Below are positions 9,850 through 18,806 of a stretch of DNA of 64,000 nucleotides, one piece after another. The position numbers and the translations under genes were made by a program. Numbering within the stretch: position 1 is the stretch's first letter; every line of letters begins with the position of its first letter. Below the pieces are notes generated by a model that saw only the letters and a program-made list of their open reading frames with translations, did not search any database and was not told the DNA's origin. Origin of the DNA: Phreatobacter oligotrophus (lineage in GTDB: Bacteria; Pseudomonadota; Alphaproteobacteria; Rhizobiales; Phreatobacteraceae); assembly GCF_003046185.1 (NCBI RefSeq), contig NZ_PZZL01000004.1, positions 372,001 through 436,000 of the forward strand, in the 5' to 3' direction.

Positions 9850-10985
9850 TGGGAGGGGGCGACGATCTCTTCGCCCGCCCCACCGCGGCGATCCGCCTGA
9901 CGGACCGCCAGCGACTCGACTGGCTTCGCCTCTCCCGCTCCGACAATGTCGGACCGCGCACCTTCCGCGAGCTGTTGAACCTCTACGGCAGCGCCGCCGC
10001 TGCGCTGGACGCCCTGCCGGAACTTGCCCAGCGCGGCGGCAGCCGCTCCATCCGCATCGCGACCCTCGCCGAAGCCGAGCGCGAGATGGAGCGGGCCCGG
10101 GCCTTCGGCGTCAGCTTCGTCGCCCTTGGCGAGCGTGACTATCCCGACCGATTGCGCCGGACGGCCTCTGCCCCGCCGCTGGTGGCGCTGCGCGGCGACC
10201 TCGCCTGCCTGCAGCGGCCGATGGTCGCCATCGTCGGCTCGCGCAACGCTTCCATCGCCGGGATCAAGATAGCCGCGATCCTCGCCCGTGGCCTCGGTGA
10301 AGCTGGCATGACCGTCGTCTCCGGACTGGCCCGCGGCATCGATGCCGCAGCCCACGAGGCCTCCGCCGCGACCGGCACCGTCGCCGTGCTCGCCGGCGGC
10401 CACGACCAGATCTACCCGCCAGAGAACGAACCGCTGCTCGACCTGTTGCTCCCGGCCGGCGCCGCGATCAGCGAGATGCCCATGGGACATGAGCCCCGCG
10501 CCCGCGACTTTCCCCGCCGGAACCGCATCATCGCCGGGCTGTCGCTGGGGGTCGTGGTGGTGGAAGCGGCCGAGAAGTCCGGCTCGCTCATCACCGCGCG
10601 CATGGCGCTGGAAGAAAACCGCGAGGTCTTCGCGGTCCCCGGCTCGCCGCTCGATCCACGCGCCGGCGGCACCAACCGGCTGCTGAAGCAAGGGGCGACG
10701 CTGGTCTCCGAGGTCGATGACATCCTCGCCGTCATCCAGCCCATCCTGTCGCGGCCACCGCCGGAGGACTCCCTCGAGGAAGAGGAGGAAGCCATGGACG
10801 GTGCCGACCCCGGCGACAACGGCCGCAGCCGCATCCTCTCGCTGCTCGGCCCTGTCCCTGTCACCCTCGACGATATCGTCCGCGCCTCGGGGCTGCCGGT
10901 GGCCGCGGTCCGGGTTGCCCTGCTGGAACTCGACCTTGCCGGGCGGCTGCATCGCGACCCGGCCGGTCGCATCAGCCTGCGCTAG
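9846..10985 (+). CDS. dprA: DNA-processing protein DprA (Smf)
   Basis: Binds incoming single-stranded DNA and loads RecA during natural transformation. The 379-residue protein has an N-terminal helical region ([18 protein letters not shown]), a Rossmann domain ([57 protein letters not shown]) and a C-terminal winged-helix-like domain (about 320-379) after an acidic linker. The start ATG overlaps the plsY stop; an alternative ATG is the next codon. No other competence gene is in the window. Confidence 0.95.
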   Translation: MMGGGDDLFARPTAAIRLTDRQRLDWLRLSRSDNVGPRTFRELLNLYGSAAAALDALPELAQRGGSRSIRIATLAEAEREMERARAFGVSFVALGERDYPDRLRRTASAPPLVALRGDLACLQRPMVAIVGSRNASIAGIKIAAILARGLGEAGMTVVSGLARGIDAAAHEASAATGTVAVLAGGHDQIYPPENEPLLDLLLPAGAAISEMPMGHEPRARDFPRRNRIIAGLSLGVVVVEAAEKSGSLITARMALEENREVFAVPGSPLDPRAGGTNRLLKQGATLVSEVDDILAVIQPILSRPPPEDSLEEEEEAMDGADPGDNGRSRILSLLGPVPVTLDDIVRASGLPVAAVRVALLELDLAGRLHRDPAGRISLR

Positions 10986-11220
10986 GCGGGACCCTCCCCG
11001 TCCGGCGGCGCAGCAGGCGCGCCTGCTCCTCCGCCTCCATGCGGGCCATGTCGGCGAGATAGGCGAGCGTCCTGAACTCGCCGAGCCGGGCGAGCTCGAC
11101 CATGTCACCGGCGAGACGGGCGATCTGCAAGGCGAGGTCGGCACGGCCTTCGCCAGGCGGCCGCCCCGCAAGGCGCGGTCGTCGTGCAGTTTTCGAAGGC
11201 TCACGCCGCGCTGCGCCCAC
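10972..11220 (-). CDS. small hypothetical protein between dprA and topA
   Basis: Unrecognised 82-residue protein on the strand opposite to its neighbours. It has a basic N terminus and a helical, acidic/hydrophobic C half ([32 protein letters not shown]). Helix-rich proteins of this general look occur between dprA and topA in related bacteria by my recollection. The start is uncertain. GTG 11220 has GAGAGG five bases upstream; TTG 11256 would give 94 residues. A perfect -35 hexamer TTGACA (11288-11293 on this strand) lies suitably upstream. Its 3' end overlaps dprA by 14 nt. Confidence 0.5.
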   Translation of the reverse strand: MGAARREPSKTARRPRLAGRPPGEGRADLALQIARLAGDMVELARLGEFRTLAYLADMARMEAEEQARLLRRRTGRVPPSAG

Positions 11221-11424
11221 CACATCCTCTCCCCTGCCGGCCGAGGGCGCCGACAACGCAACAACGGTATGTATAAACTTATGGTTGTGTCAACGCATGA
11301 TGCAAGTTAAACGTGCCAAAGGGCGGCATTTGACTTGCAGCGGCCTTGTGCCCATGTTCCGGCCGGCTTTCGGCAGCGCATCATCGCAGCGCCGACATCA
11401 TCCAAAGGGCACTGCCGCGTGGGC

Positions 11425-14115
11425 GTGAACGTCGTCATCGTCGAGTCGCCAGCCAAGGCCAAGACGATCAACAAATATCTGGGGTCGGGCTACGAGGTCG
11501 TGGCCTCCTTCGGCCATGTTCGCGACCTGCCGCCGAAAGACGGTTCGGTGGACCCCGATGCCGACTTCGCCATGCTGTGGGAATCTGACGGCCGCGGCGC
11601 CAAGCGCATCGCCGAGATCGCCAAGCTGGTGAAGGGCGCGGACAAGCTCATCCTTGCCACCGACCCCGACCGCGAGGGCGAAGCCATTTCCTGGCACCTG
11701 CTGGAGGCCCTGCGCGACAAGCGCGTGCTGAAGGACATGCCGGTCGAGCGCGTCACCTTCAACGCCATCACCAAGCAGGCGGTGCAGCAGGCCATGGCGC
11801 AGCCGCGCCAGATCGATTCCGCGCTGGTCGAGGCCTATCTCGCCCGCCGCGCCCTCGACTATCTCGTCGGCTTCCGCCTTTCGCCGGTGCTGTGGCGCAA
11901 GCTGCCGGGCGCCCGCTCGGCCGGCCGCGTCCAGTCGGTGGCCCTGCGCCTCGTCTGCGAGCGCGAGTCCGAGATCGAGCGCTTCCGCAAGAAGGAATAC
12001 TGGTCCCTCGTCGCGACGCTGGCGACGCCGCGCGGCGAGACCTTCGAGGCCCGCCTCGTCGGCGCCGATGGCCAGAAGATCCAGCGCCTCGATGTCGGCA
12101 CCGAGGCCGAGGCCCGCGCCTTCGAGAAGGCGCTCGCCGAGGCCCATTTCGCCGTCACCTCGGTGGAGGCGAAGCCCGCCCGCCGCCACCCCTACGCGCC
12201 CTTCACCACCTCGACCCTGCAGCAGGAGGCGAGCCGCAAGCTCGGCTTCGCGCCGAACCGCACCATGCAGGTGGCCCAGCGCCTCTATGAAGGCGTCGAT
12301 ATCGGCGGCGAGACGGTCGGCCTCATCACCTATATGCGAACCGACGGCGTCGATGTGGCGCCTGAGGCGGTCTCGGCCATCCGCGACCTCATCGGCAAGG
12401 ATTACGGCGCCCGCTACGTGCCGGGCGCGCCGCGCAAATACACCGCCAAGCAGAAGAACGCCCAGGAGGCCCACGAGGCCATCCGCCCGACCGATGTCCG
12501 CCGCCACCCGCGCGACGTCGCCAAGGTCCTGGAGCCCGAACAGGCCCGCCTCTACGATCTCATCTGGAAGCGCACCGTCGCCTCGCAGATGGAGAGCGCC
12601 GAACTGGAGCGCACCACGGTCGACATCGACGCCACCGTCGGCGGCCTCGGCGCGTCGCTCGGCCGCCGGCTGGAGCTGCGCGCCACCGGCCAGGTCGTGA
12701 AGTTCGACGGCTTCCTCGCCCTCTATACCGAGGACCGCGACGACGACGGCGAGGACGAGGACGGCAAGCGCCTGCCCGCCATGACGGTCGGCGAGAAGCT
12801 CGCCCGCAAGTCCATCGCCACGACCCAGCACTTCACAGAGCCGCCGCCGCGCTATTCCGAGGCGAGCCTCGTCAAGCGCATGGAAGAGCTCGGCATCGGC
12901 CGCCCGTCCACCTATGCCGCGACGCTGCAGACCCTGCAGGACCGCGAATATGTGCGCATCGAGAAGAAGCGCCTCGTCCCCGAGGACAAGGGCCGCCTTG
13001 TCATCGCCTTCCTGGAGAACTTCTTCGAGCGCTATGTCGAGTACGGCTTCACCGCGGCGCTGGAGGAGCGGCTCGACCTCGTCTCCAACCACGAACTCGA
13101 CTGGAAGGCGCTGCTGCGCGACTTCTGGCGCGATTTCGCCGCGGCTCTCGACGAGACCAAGGAACTGCGCGTCTCCGACGTGCTGGCCGCGCTGAACGAC
13201 AGCCTTGGCCCCCACATCTTCCCCGACAAGGGCGATGGCTCGAACCCGCGAGTCTGCCCGAGCTGTGGCTCCGGCATGCTGTCGCTGAAGCTCGGCAAGT
13301 TCGGCGCCTTCATCGGCTGCTCCAACTATCCAGAATGCCGCTTCACCCGCCAGCTCTCCGCTCCGTCCGGCGACGGCGAGACGGACGGCCCGGCGGGCGC
13401 CGGCGCCGACGGCACGCGCCGCCTCGGCACCGATCCGGCGACCGGCCTCGAAGTCACCGTCCGCGACGGCCGCTTCGGTCCCTATGTCCAGCTTGGCGAG
13501 GGCGAGAAGCCGAAACGCACCTCGCTGCCCAAGGGCATGTCGCCCGGAGGCCTCGACCTCGACCGGGCCGTGGCCCTGCTCGAACTGCCGAAGGAAGTGG
13601 CCAAGCACCCCGAGAGCGGCGAGGCGATCCTGGTCGGCATCGGCCGCTATGGCCCCTACGTCCAGCATGGCCGCACCTATGCGAACCTCGAGAAGGACGA
13701 CGACGTGCTGGCGATCGGCGCCAACCGCGCCATCGACCTCGTCATCGCCAAGGAAAGCGGCGCGAAGTCGCGCTTCGGCCGCGGCGCAGCCCCCGCTGGC
13801 CGCGAGATCGGCGAGCATCCGACCCTCGGCGGCCCCGTGACCGTCATGGCCGGCCGCTATGGGCCCTACGTGAAGCACGGCTCGGTCAACGCCACCCTGC
13901 CGAAGGGCAAGGATCCCGCCGGCCTGACCATGGAAGAGGCCGTGGCGCTGATCGCCGCCCGCGCCGAGACCGCCGGGTCGGGCAAGAAGCCGGTCCGCGG
14001 CAAGGCCGCACCGAAGGCGAAGGCAGCCGCCAAGGAGAAGGCTCCCGCCAAGGCCAAGGCCGCCGGCAAGGCCAAGGCGGCTGCAAAGCCCAAGGCGGCC
14101 AAGCCCAAGGATTGA
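11425..14115 (+). CDS. topA: DNA topoisomerase I
   Basis: Type IA topoisomerase that relaxes negative supercoils. The start is placed at GTG 11425 (NVVIVESPAKAKTINKYLG); GTG 11419 fits an AAAGGG nine bases upstream and would add two residues. The Toprim motif is TDPDREGEAISWH (80-92) and the active-site Tyr is 303 in GLITYMRTDG. A single four-Cys zinc ribbon (CPSCG..CSNYPEC) lies near residue 610, followed by several TopA C-terminal repeats (FGPYVQLG, YGPYVQHG, YGPYVKHG). It ends in a Lys/Ala-rich tail of about 45 residues. Length 896. The upstream 11257-11424 stretch is relatively A+T-rich and probably contains the promoter. Confidence 0.97.
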   Translation: MNVVIVESPAKAKTINKYLGSGYEVVASFGHVRDLPPKDGSVDPDADFAMLWESDGRGAKRIAEIAKLVKGADKLILATDPDREGEAISWHLLEALRDKRVLKDMPVERVTFNAITKQAVQQAMAQPRQIDSALVEAYLARRALDYLVGFRLSPVLWRKLPGARSAGRVQSVALRLVCERESEIERFRKKEYWSLVATLATPRGETFEARLVGADGQKIQRLDVGTEAEARAFEKALAEAHFAVTSVEAKPARRHPYAPFTTSTLQQEASRKLGFAPNRTMQVAQRLYEGVDIGGETVGLITYMRTDGVDVAPEAVSAIRDLIGKDYGARYVPGAPRKYTAKQKNAQEAHEAIRPTDVRRHPRDVAKVLEPEQARLYDLIWKRTVASQMESAELERTTVDIDATVGGLGASLGRRLELRATGQVVKFDGFLALYTEDRDDDGEDEDGKRLPAMTVGEKLARKSIATTQHFTEPPPRYSEASLVKRMEELGIGRPSTYAATLQTLQDREYVRIEKKRLVPEDKGRLVIAFLENFFERYVEYGFTAALEERLDLVSNHELDWKALLRDFWRDFAAALDETKELRVSDVLAALNDSLGPHIFPDKGDGSNPRVCPSCGSGMLSLKLGKFGAFIGCSNYPECRFTRQLSAPSGDGETDGPAGAGADGTRRLGTDPATGLEVTVRDGRFGPYVQLGEGEKPKRTSLPKGMSPGGLDLDRAVALLELPKEVAKHPESGEAILVGIGRYGPYVQHGRTYANLEKDDDVLAIGANRAIDLVIAKESGAKSRFGRGAAPAGREIGEHPTLGGPVTVMAGRYGPYVKHGSVNATLPKGKDPAGLTMEEAVALIAARAETAGSGKKPVRGKAAPKAKAAAKEKAPAKAKAAGKAKAAAKPKAAKPKD

Positions 14116-14123
14116 GGGTGCTT

Positions 14124-14155
14124 CCGCCGCCACGGGCGTTCCGTCCCGGCGGCGG
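14124..14155 (+). terminator. G+C-rich hairpin after topA (weak terminator candidate)
   Basis: Stem CCGCCGCC / GGCGGCGG with an inner ACGG / CCGT extension and a small bulge. It starts 8 nt after the topA stop and lies before rnr. There is no T-run after it, so it may only pause polymerase or protect the topA 3' end. Confidence 0.35.
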
Positions 14156-14178
14156 ATCGGCTAGTCTGACGCACCGGT

Positions 14179-16533
14179 GTGACCGCGCCGGCCAGACCCG
14201 GATGCCCTTTGCCCCGCCGATCCAAGACTGACGCCCCGCCCCGCATGCCCTCCCGCGAGGAGGTCCTGGCCTTCATCGCCAGCCAGACAGGCCGGGTCGG
14301 AAAACGCGAGATTTCCCGCCATTTCGGCCTCCACGGCGCCGACAAGGTGGCGCTGAAGCACCTCCTCAAGGACATCGTCGACGAGGGCCTGGTGGCCAAG
14401 GGCCGCGGCAAGCTGGTCAAGCACGGCGCCCTGCCCCAGGTCGTGGTGGTCGACGTCATCACCCGCGATGCCGATGGCGACCTCGTCGGCACGCCGGCGG
14501 AATGGGACGAGGAGGAGCACGGTCCGGCGCCCTCCATCCTCATCGCCCTGCCCCACCGGCCCCGCCCCGGCGATCCCATTCCCGGCCTCGGCGACCGCGC
14601 CCTGGTTCGTCTGTCCGATGGCGGCGGGCCGAGCGACGATCCCCGCCCCGTCGGGCGGGTGATGAAGATCCTCGACCGCGGCCGCGCCCGCACCATCGGT
14701 GTCTTCCGCGCCGTCCCCGGCCATGGCGGCCGGCTGCTGCCCATCGACAAGAAGAATGTCGGCCGCGAACTCGCCATCCCCGAGGAAGCCATCGGCGAGG
14801 CCCGCGATGGCGACCTGGTTGCCGTCGACATCGTCCGCACCTCCCGCTTCGGCCCGCCGGTGGCGCGGGTGCGCGAGCGGCTGGGCAACCTCAAGTCGGA
14901 ACGGGCGGTCTCGCTCATCGCGCTGGAGGTCCACGGCATCCCGCACGTCTTCCGTGCGGACACGCTGGCCGAGGCCGAGCGCGCCGAGCCGGTCGGCCTT
15001 GGCCGCCGCGAGGACTGGCGCAAGCTCCCCCTCGTCACCATCGATCCGCCGGACGCCAAGGACCACGACGACGCCGTCCATGCCGAGCCGGACACCTCCG
15101 GCGACAATCCCGGCGGCTTCATCCTCACCATCGCCATCGCCGACGTCGCGGCTTACGTGCGGCCGGGCACGGCGCTGGACCGCGAGGCGGCGGTGCGTGG
15201 CAATTCCGTCTATTTCCCCGACCGCGTCGTGCCGATGCTGCCCGAGCGCATCTCCAACGACCTGTGCTCGCTGCGCCCGCGCGAGGACCGGCCGGCCATG
15301 GCCTGCCGCGTCGTGATCCGCGCCGATGGGCGGCGGAAGTCGCATTCCTTCCACCGCATCATGATGCGGTCCGCCGCCAAGCTCGCCTATGCGCAGGCCC
15401 AGGCCGCCATCGACGGGCACACCGACGAGACGACAGAGATGCTGCTGGAGCCGGTGCTGAAGCCGCTCTGGGAGGCCTATGCGGCGCTGAAGCGCGCCCG
15501 CGACGACCGCGAGCCGCTCGACCTCGACCTGCCAGAGCGCAAGATTCTCCTGAAACCCGACGGCACGGTGGACCGCGTGGTGGTGCCGCAGCGGCTCGAT
15601 GCCCACCGGCTGATCGAGGAGATGATGATCCTCGCCAATGTCTGCGCCGCCGAGACGCTGGAGAAGCACCGCACGCCCTGCATGTACCGGATCCATGACG
15701 CGCCGAGCATGGAAAAGCTCATGACGCTCAAGGAGTTCCTGAAGAGCGTTGACATCTCCCTGCCCAAGGCGGCGCTGCTGCGGCCCTCCCATTTCAACCA
15801 GATCCTCTCCCGCGCCGCGGAGGGCGACAGTGCGGCGGTGGTGAACCAGGTCGTGCTGCGCTCGCAGTCCCAGGCCGAATATTCGCCGGAGAATATCGGC
15901 CATTTCGGCCTCGCTCTGCGCCGCTACGCCCATTTCACCTCGCCGATCCGCCGCTATGCCGACCTCATCGTCCATCGCGGCCTGATCAAGGCCCTCGGCC
16001 TCGGCCAGGACGGCCTGACGGACGGACAGGCATCCGCCCTGGCCGAGATCGGCGCCGAGATTTCCGCAGCCGAGCGCCGCGCCATGGCGGCCGAGCGGGA
16101 GACCATCGACCGGCTGATCGCCGCGCACCTTTCCGAGCGCGTAGGCGACATCTTCGCCGGCCGCATCGCCGGCCTCACCCGCTCCGGCCTCTTCGTGAAG
16201 CTCGACGAGACCGGCGCCGACGGATTCGTGCCGGCGGCCACCATCGGCGGTGACTACTACCGTTTCGACGAGGGCCTCCAGGCCCTTGTCGGCACCCGCA
16301 CCGGCGAGAGCTGGCGCCTTGGCGATCCCGTCACGGTGCGCCTCGTCGAGGCGGCGCCGGTGGCCGGAGCCCTGCGTTTCGAACTGATGAGCGATGGCCG
16401 CAGCGATCTTGTGGGATCGCGTCCATCGGCGCACAAGGGCCGCCGGCGCGACGACGGCTTCACCAATGGCCGCCGCGCCCGTCCAGGCGACAAGCCCGCC
16501 AAGCCCCCGTGGAAGAAGAAAGGACGCCGATGA
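14179..16533 (+). CDS. rnr: ribonuclease R
   Basis: Processive 3'-5' exoribonuclease of the RNB family. It has an N-terminal winged-helix region (VGKREISRHFGLHGADKVALK), cold-shock domains, the RNB catalytic block DAKDHDDAV with Asp292, 295, 297 and 298, then an S1 domain (GDIFAGRIAGLTRSGLFVKL) and a basic tail. Length is 784 from GTG 14179. An ATG at 14245 (MPSREEVLAF) is an equally reasonable start, since neither has a clear ribosome site. The stop overlaps the next gene by ATGA, suggesting coupled translation with the DUF983 protein. Confidence 0.95.
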   Translation: MTAPARPGCPLPRRSKTDAPPRMPSREEVLAFIASQTGRVGKREISRHFGLHGADKVALKHLLKDIVDEGLVAKGRGKLVKHGALPQVVVVDVITRDADGDLVGTPAEWDEEEHGPAPSILIALPHRPRPGDPIPGLGDRALVRLSDGGGPSDDPRPVGRVMKILDRGRARTIGVFRAVPGHGGRLLPIDKKNVGRELAIPEEAIGEARDGDLVAVDIVRTSRFGPPVARVRERLGNLKSERAVSLIALEVHGIPHVFRADTLAEAERAEPVGLGRREDWRKLPLVTIDPPDAKDHDDAVHAEPDTSGDNPGGFILTIAIADVAAYVRPGTALDREAAVRGNSVYFPDRVVPMLPERISNDLCSLRPREDRPAMACRVVIRADGRRKSHSFHRIMMRSAAKLAYAQAQAAIDGHTDETTEMLLEPVLKPLWEAYAALKRARDDREPLDLDLPERKILLKPDGTVDRVVVPQRLDAHRLIEEMMILANVCAAETLEKHRTPCMYRIHDAPSMEKLMTLKEFLKSVDISLPKAALLRPSHFNQILSRAAEGDSAAVVNQVVLRSQSQAEYSPENIGHFGLALRRYAHFTSPIRRYADLIVHRGLIKALGLGQDGLTDGQASALAEIGAEISAAERRAMAAERETIDRLIAAHLSERVGDIFAGRIAGLTRSGLFVKLDETGADGFVPAATIGGDYYRFDEGLQALVGTRTGESWRLGDPVTVRLVEAAPVAGALRFELMSDGRSDLVGSRPSAHKGRRRDDGFTNGRRARPGDKPAKPPWKKKGRR

Positions 16534-16970
16534 CCGTCCAGATCCTCACCGCCCCGCCGGCCGTCGAACCGGCCCGTCCCACCCGCGACCTGTGGACCGC
16601 CGTGCGCCGCGGCCTGATGTGCCGCTGCCCAGCCTGCGGCGAGGGCCGTCTCTTCACCTCCTACCTGAAGGTCGCGCCCTCCTGCGAGCGCTGCGGCGAG
16701 GAAATGCACCATCACCGCGCCGACGACGCGCCGCCCTACCTGACCATCATGGTGGTCGGCCATGTCATCGTGCCGATGCTGATGTGGCTGGAGCTCGCCT
16801 ATGAGCCGGCGCTGTGGATCCACTTCGTCCTCTGGCTGCCGCTCACCCTCGCCATGTCCCTCCTTTTGCTGCCTCCCCTCAAGGGCGTCGTCGTGGGATA
16901 CCAGTGGGCCATGCGCATGCATGGCTTCGACGAACTGAGCGACGAATACCAGCAGGGACGGACGACGTGA
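16530..16970 (+). CDS. DUF983 family zinc-ribbon membrane protein
   Basis: 146-residue protein with the usual DUF983 order: a cytosolic stretch, a zinc-ribbon-like module (CRCPACGEGRLF and CERCGEEM), then two membrane helices (about 78-100 and 104-128). Its function is unknown. The start ATG 16530 has AAAGGA at a good distance and overlaps the rnr stop; its own stop overlaps the following NUDIX gene start. The rnr-DUF983-NUDIX order is common in Hyphomicrobiales. Confidence 0.9.
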   Translation: MTVQILTAPPAVEPARPTRDLWTAVRRGLMCRCPACGEGRLFTSYLKVAPSCERCGEEMHHHRADDAPPYLTIMVVGHVIVPMLMWLELAYEPALWIHFVLWLPLTLAMSLLLLPPLKGVVVGYQWAMRMHGFDELSDEYQQGRTT

Positions 16971-17713
16971 CAGACAAGGGGACCGCTCTCGCCGAGCGCC
17001 TGACCAAGACCGAGCGCGAGCAGCGCTGGGCCAACCAGAAGCCGGTGGACGCGGCGACGCTGATCCTCATCGACCGTTCGGGCAAGAAGCCCAAGGTGCT
17101 GATGGGCAAGCGCCGCGACGACCTGAAGTTCATGCCCGGCAAGTTCGTCTTCCCCGGCGGCCGCCGCGATCCCGACGACCGCGCCATGCCGGTCTTCGGC
17201 GCCCTCAGCGATCTCATCCAGGCGCGCCTGATGGCCAGGGTCCAGCGTCCGTCCATGTCGCGCGCCCGCTCCCTGGCGCTTACCGCCATCCGCGAGACCT
17301 GCGAGGAAACGGGACTCATGCTCGGCACCCGCGAGGCCGGCAAGCCGGAGACCGTGCCGAAGGGCTGGGAAGCCTTTGCCGAGCACGGCATCTTCCCGAA
17401 CCTCGAATCCCTGCATTTCGTCGCCCGGGCCATCACCCCTCCGCGGCGGCCTAAGCGTTTCGACACCCGCTTCTTCGCCTGCGATGCCGACCATGTCATG
17501 CACAAGATCGAAGGCGTCGTCGGCCCCCATGCCGAGCTGACCGAGCTCAAGTGGCTGACCCTCGAGGAGGCCCTGCACGAGGACCTGCCGACCATCACCA
17601 CCGTGGTGCTCGAGGAGCTCGGCGACCGCATCGCCAAGGGCTTCTCGCCGCTCCTGCCGGTGCCCTTCTATTTCATGGTCCGGAAGGAATTCCGCCGCGA
17701 GATCATCGATTGA
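16967..17713 (+). CDS. NUDIX hydrolase with interrupted Nudix box
   Basis: Probable nucleotide-diphosphate hydrolase of unknown substrate, 248 residues from a GTG overlapping the previous stop (GTGA). The N half has VLMGKRRDDLKFMPGKFVFP with GG following, and the metal-binding part RETCEETGL is at 109-117. About 45 residues separate the GG and the REXXEE helix, much longer than in the classical Nudix box. This resembles the NUDT19-like subgroup, some of which act on acyl-CoA; that specificity is inference. No membrane segment is visible. Confidence 0.85.
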   Translation: MTDKGTALAERLTKTEREQRWANQKPVDAATLILIDRSGKKPKVLMGKRRDDLKFMPGKFVFPGGRRDPDDRAMPVFGALSDLIQARLMARVQRPSMSRARSLALTAIRETCEETGLMLGTREAGKPETVPKGWEAFAEHGIFPNLESLHFVARAITPPRRPKRFDTRFFACDADHVMHKIEGVVGPHAELTELKWLTLEEALHEDLPTITTVVLEELGDRIAKGFSPLLPVPFYFMVRKEFRREIID

Positions 17714-17805
17714 GCGTCACCGGCTCGTGATTTGAGGCAGGCCAAAGCGGCAGCCTAGAAGGTTCGACAGGGAAGAGCGGCCCATTGCCGCGACGGGGAC
17801 TTCTC

Positions 17806-18738
17806 ATGATCAAGCCTTGGCTGCTGCGCCTCCATCGCTGGCTGACGCTCGCCTTCGCCGTGCCGCTGGCGGCGATCGTCCTGTCCGGCCTCGTGCTGTC
17901 GGTCGAGCCGGCGGCGCAGGTGGTGGCGGCCCAGCCGGGCAGCCTGACGGCGGACAGGGTCATTGCCCTCCTCGCCCAGCACGATCCCGAGGGCAAGGCG
18001 CGGTCCCTCTCCTACCGCGCCTATGAGAACCGCCTGTCCATCGGCGGCGTGCGCCCCGACGATACGATCGATGTCGACACGGTCACCGGCCGCGAGCTGA
18101 CCGAGGACGGCACGCTCTCGAACCTCTTCTATTATTCCCGCGTCCTCCACGAGGCGCTGCTTCTGGACCTCGGCTGGCTCGTCCAGCTCTCGACCGGCGC
18201 CATGATCGTGCTGATGCTCCTCGGCATCGCCATGGGCTGGCCCCGCTTCGCCAACACCGTGTCCGGCTGGCACAAGGGCGTCGCCTGGGTCCTGCTGCCC
18301 CTCCTCGTCCTCAGCCCCCTCACCGGCCTGTTCCTCGCCTGGGGGATCAGCTTCACCAGCCCGCCGCCTGCGGGCCCCCGCGGGGCTCCGGTTCCCATGG
18401 TCGAGGCGGTCCGCAAGCTCGGCGAGGCCCATGACCTGTCGAACCTCGTCTGGATCCGCGGCCGCGGCGGGCGGCTCCTCGCCCGCATCGTCGAGGGCGG
18501 TGAGTTCCGCGTCTATGCCGTCGGCGAGCAAGGCCTCACCGCAACCTCGCGCAACTGGGTGCGGCTCTTCCACGAGGGCAATTTCGCCGGCATCTGGTCG
18601 GCGCTGATGAATGTCGTCATCTCGCTGGCTCTGGCCGGCCTGATGGTGACCGGGCTGGTCATCTGGGCGCGCCGGCGCTTCCGCAAGCGCCGTCCGAGAC
18701 CGGCGCGGACGATGGCACCGGCGGTCACAACGGGCTGA
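17806..18738 (+). CDS. PepSY-associated transmembrane protein
   Basis: 310-residue inner-membrane protein of the PepSY-TM type. The N terminus WLLRLHRWLTLAFAVPLAAI is the usual first helix with its HRW motif. A periplasmic domain follows. The block FYYSRVLHEALLLDLGWLVQ precedes helix two, SGWHKGVAWVLLPLLVLSPL forms helix three, and a last helix lies near 275-295, followed by a very basic tail. Relatives are often linked to iron or redox processes, but no partner is adjacent. ATG 17806 is preceded by GGGGA. It stands alone between NUDIX and MFS genes. Confidence 0.8.
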   Translation: MIKPWLLRLHRWLTLAFAVPLAAIVLSGLVLSVEPAAQVVAAQPGSLTADRVIALLAQHDPEGKARSLSYRAYENRLSIGGVRPDDTIDVDTVTGRELTEDGTLSNLFYYSRVLHEALLLDLGWLVQLSTGAMIVLMLLGIAMGWPRFANTVSGWHKGVAWVLLPLLVLSPLTGLFLAWGISFTSPPPAGPRGAPVPMVEAVRKLGEAHDLSNLVWIRGRGGRLLARIVEGGEFRVYAVGEQGLTATSRNWVRLFHEGNFAGIWSALMNVVISLALAGLMVTGLVIWARRRFRKRRPRPARTMAPAVTTG

Positions 18739-18806
18739 TCACCAGCCTGCGCGCTTGTCATCGGGGCGTCTTCCCTCCATGGGAGGCGTCCCCTCGAAAG
18801 CGCCCC

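Noticed and set aside
11398-14133. Long minus-strand open frame opposite topA
   Set aside because: topA is certain with catalytic Tyr and Toprim; the antisense frame shows no domain.
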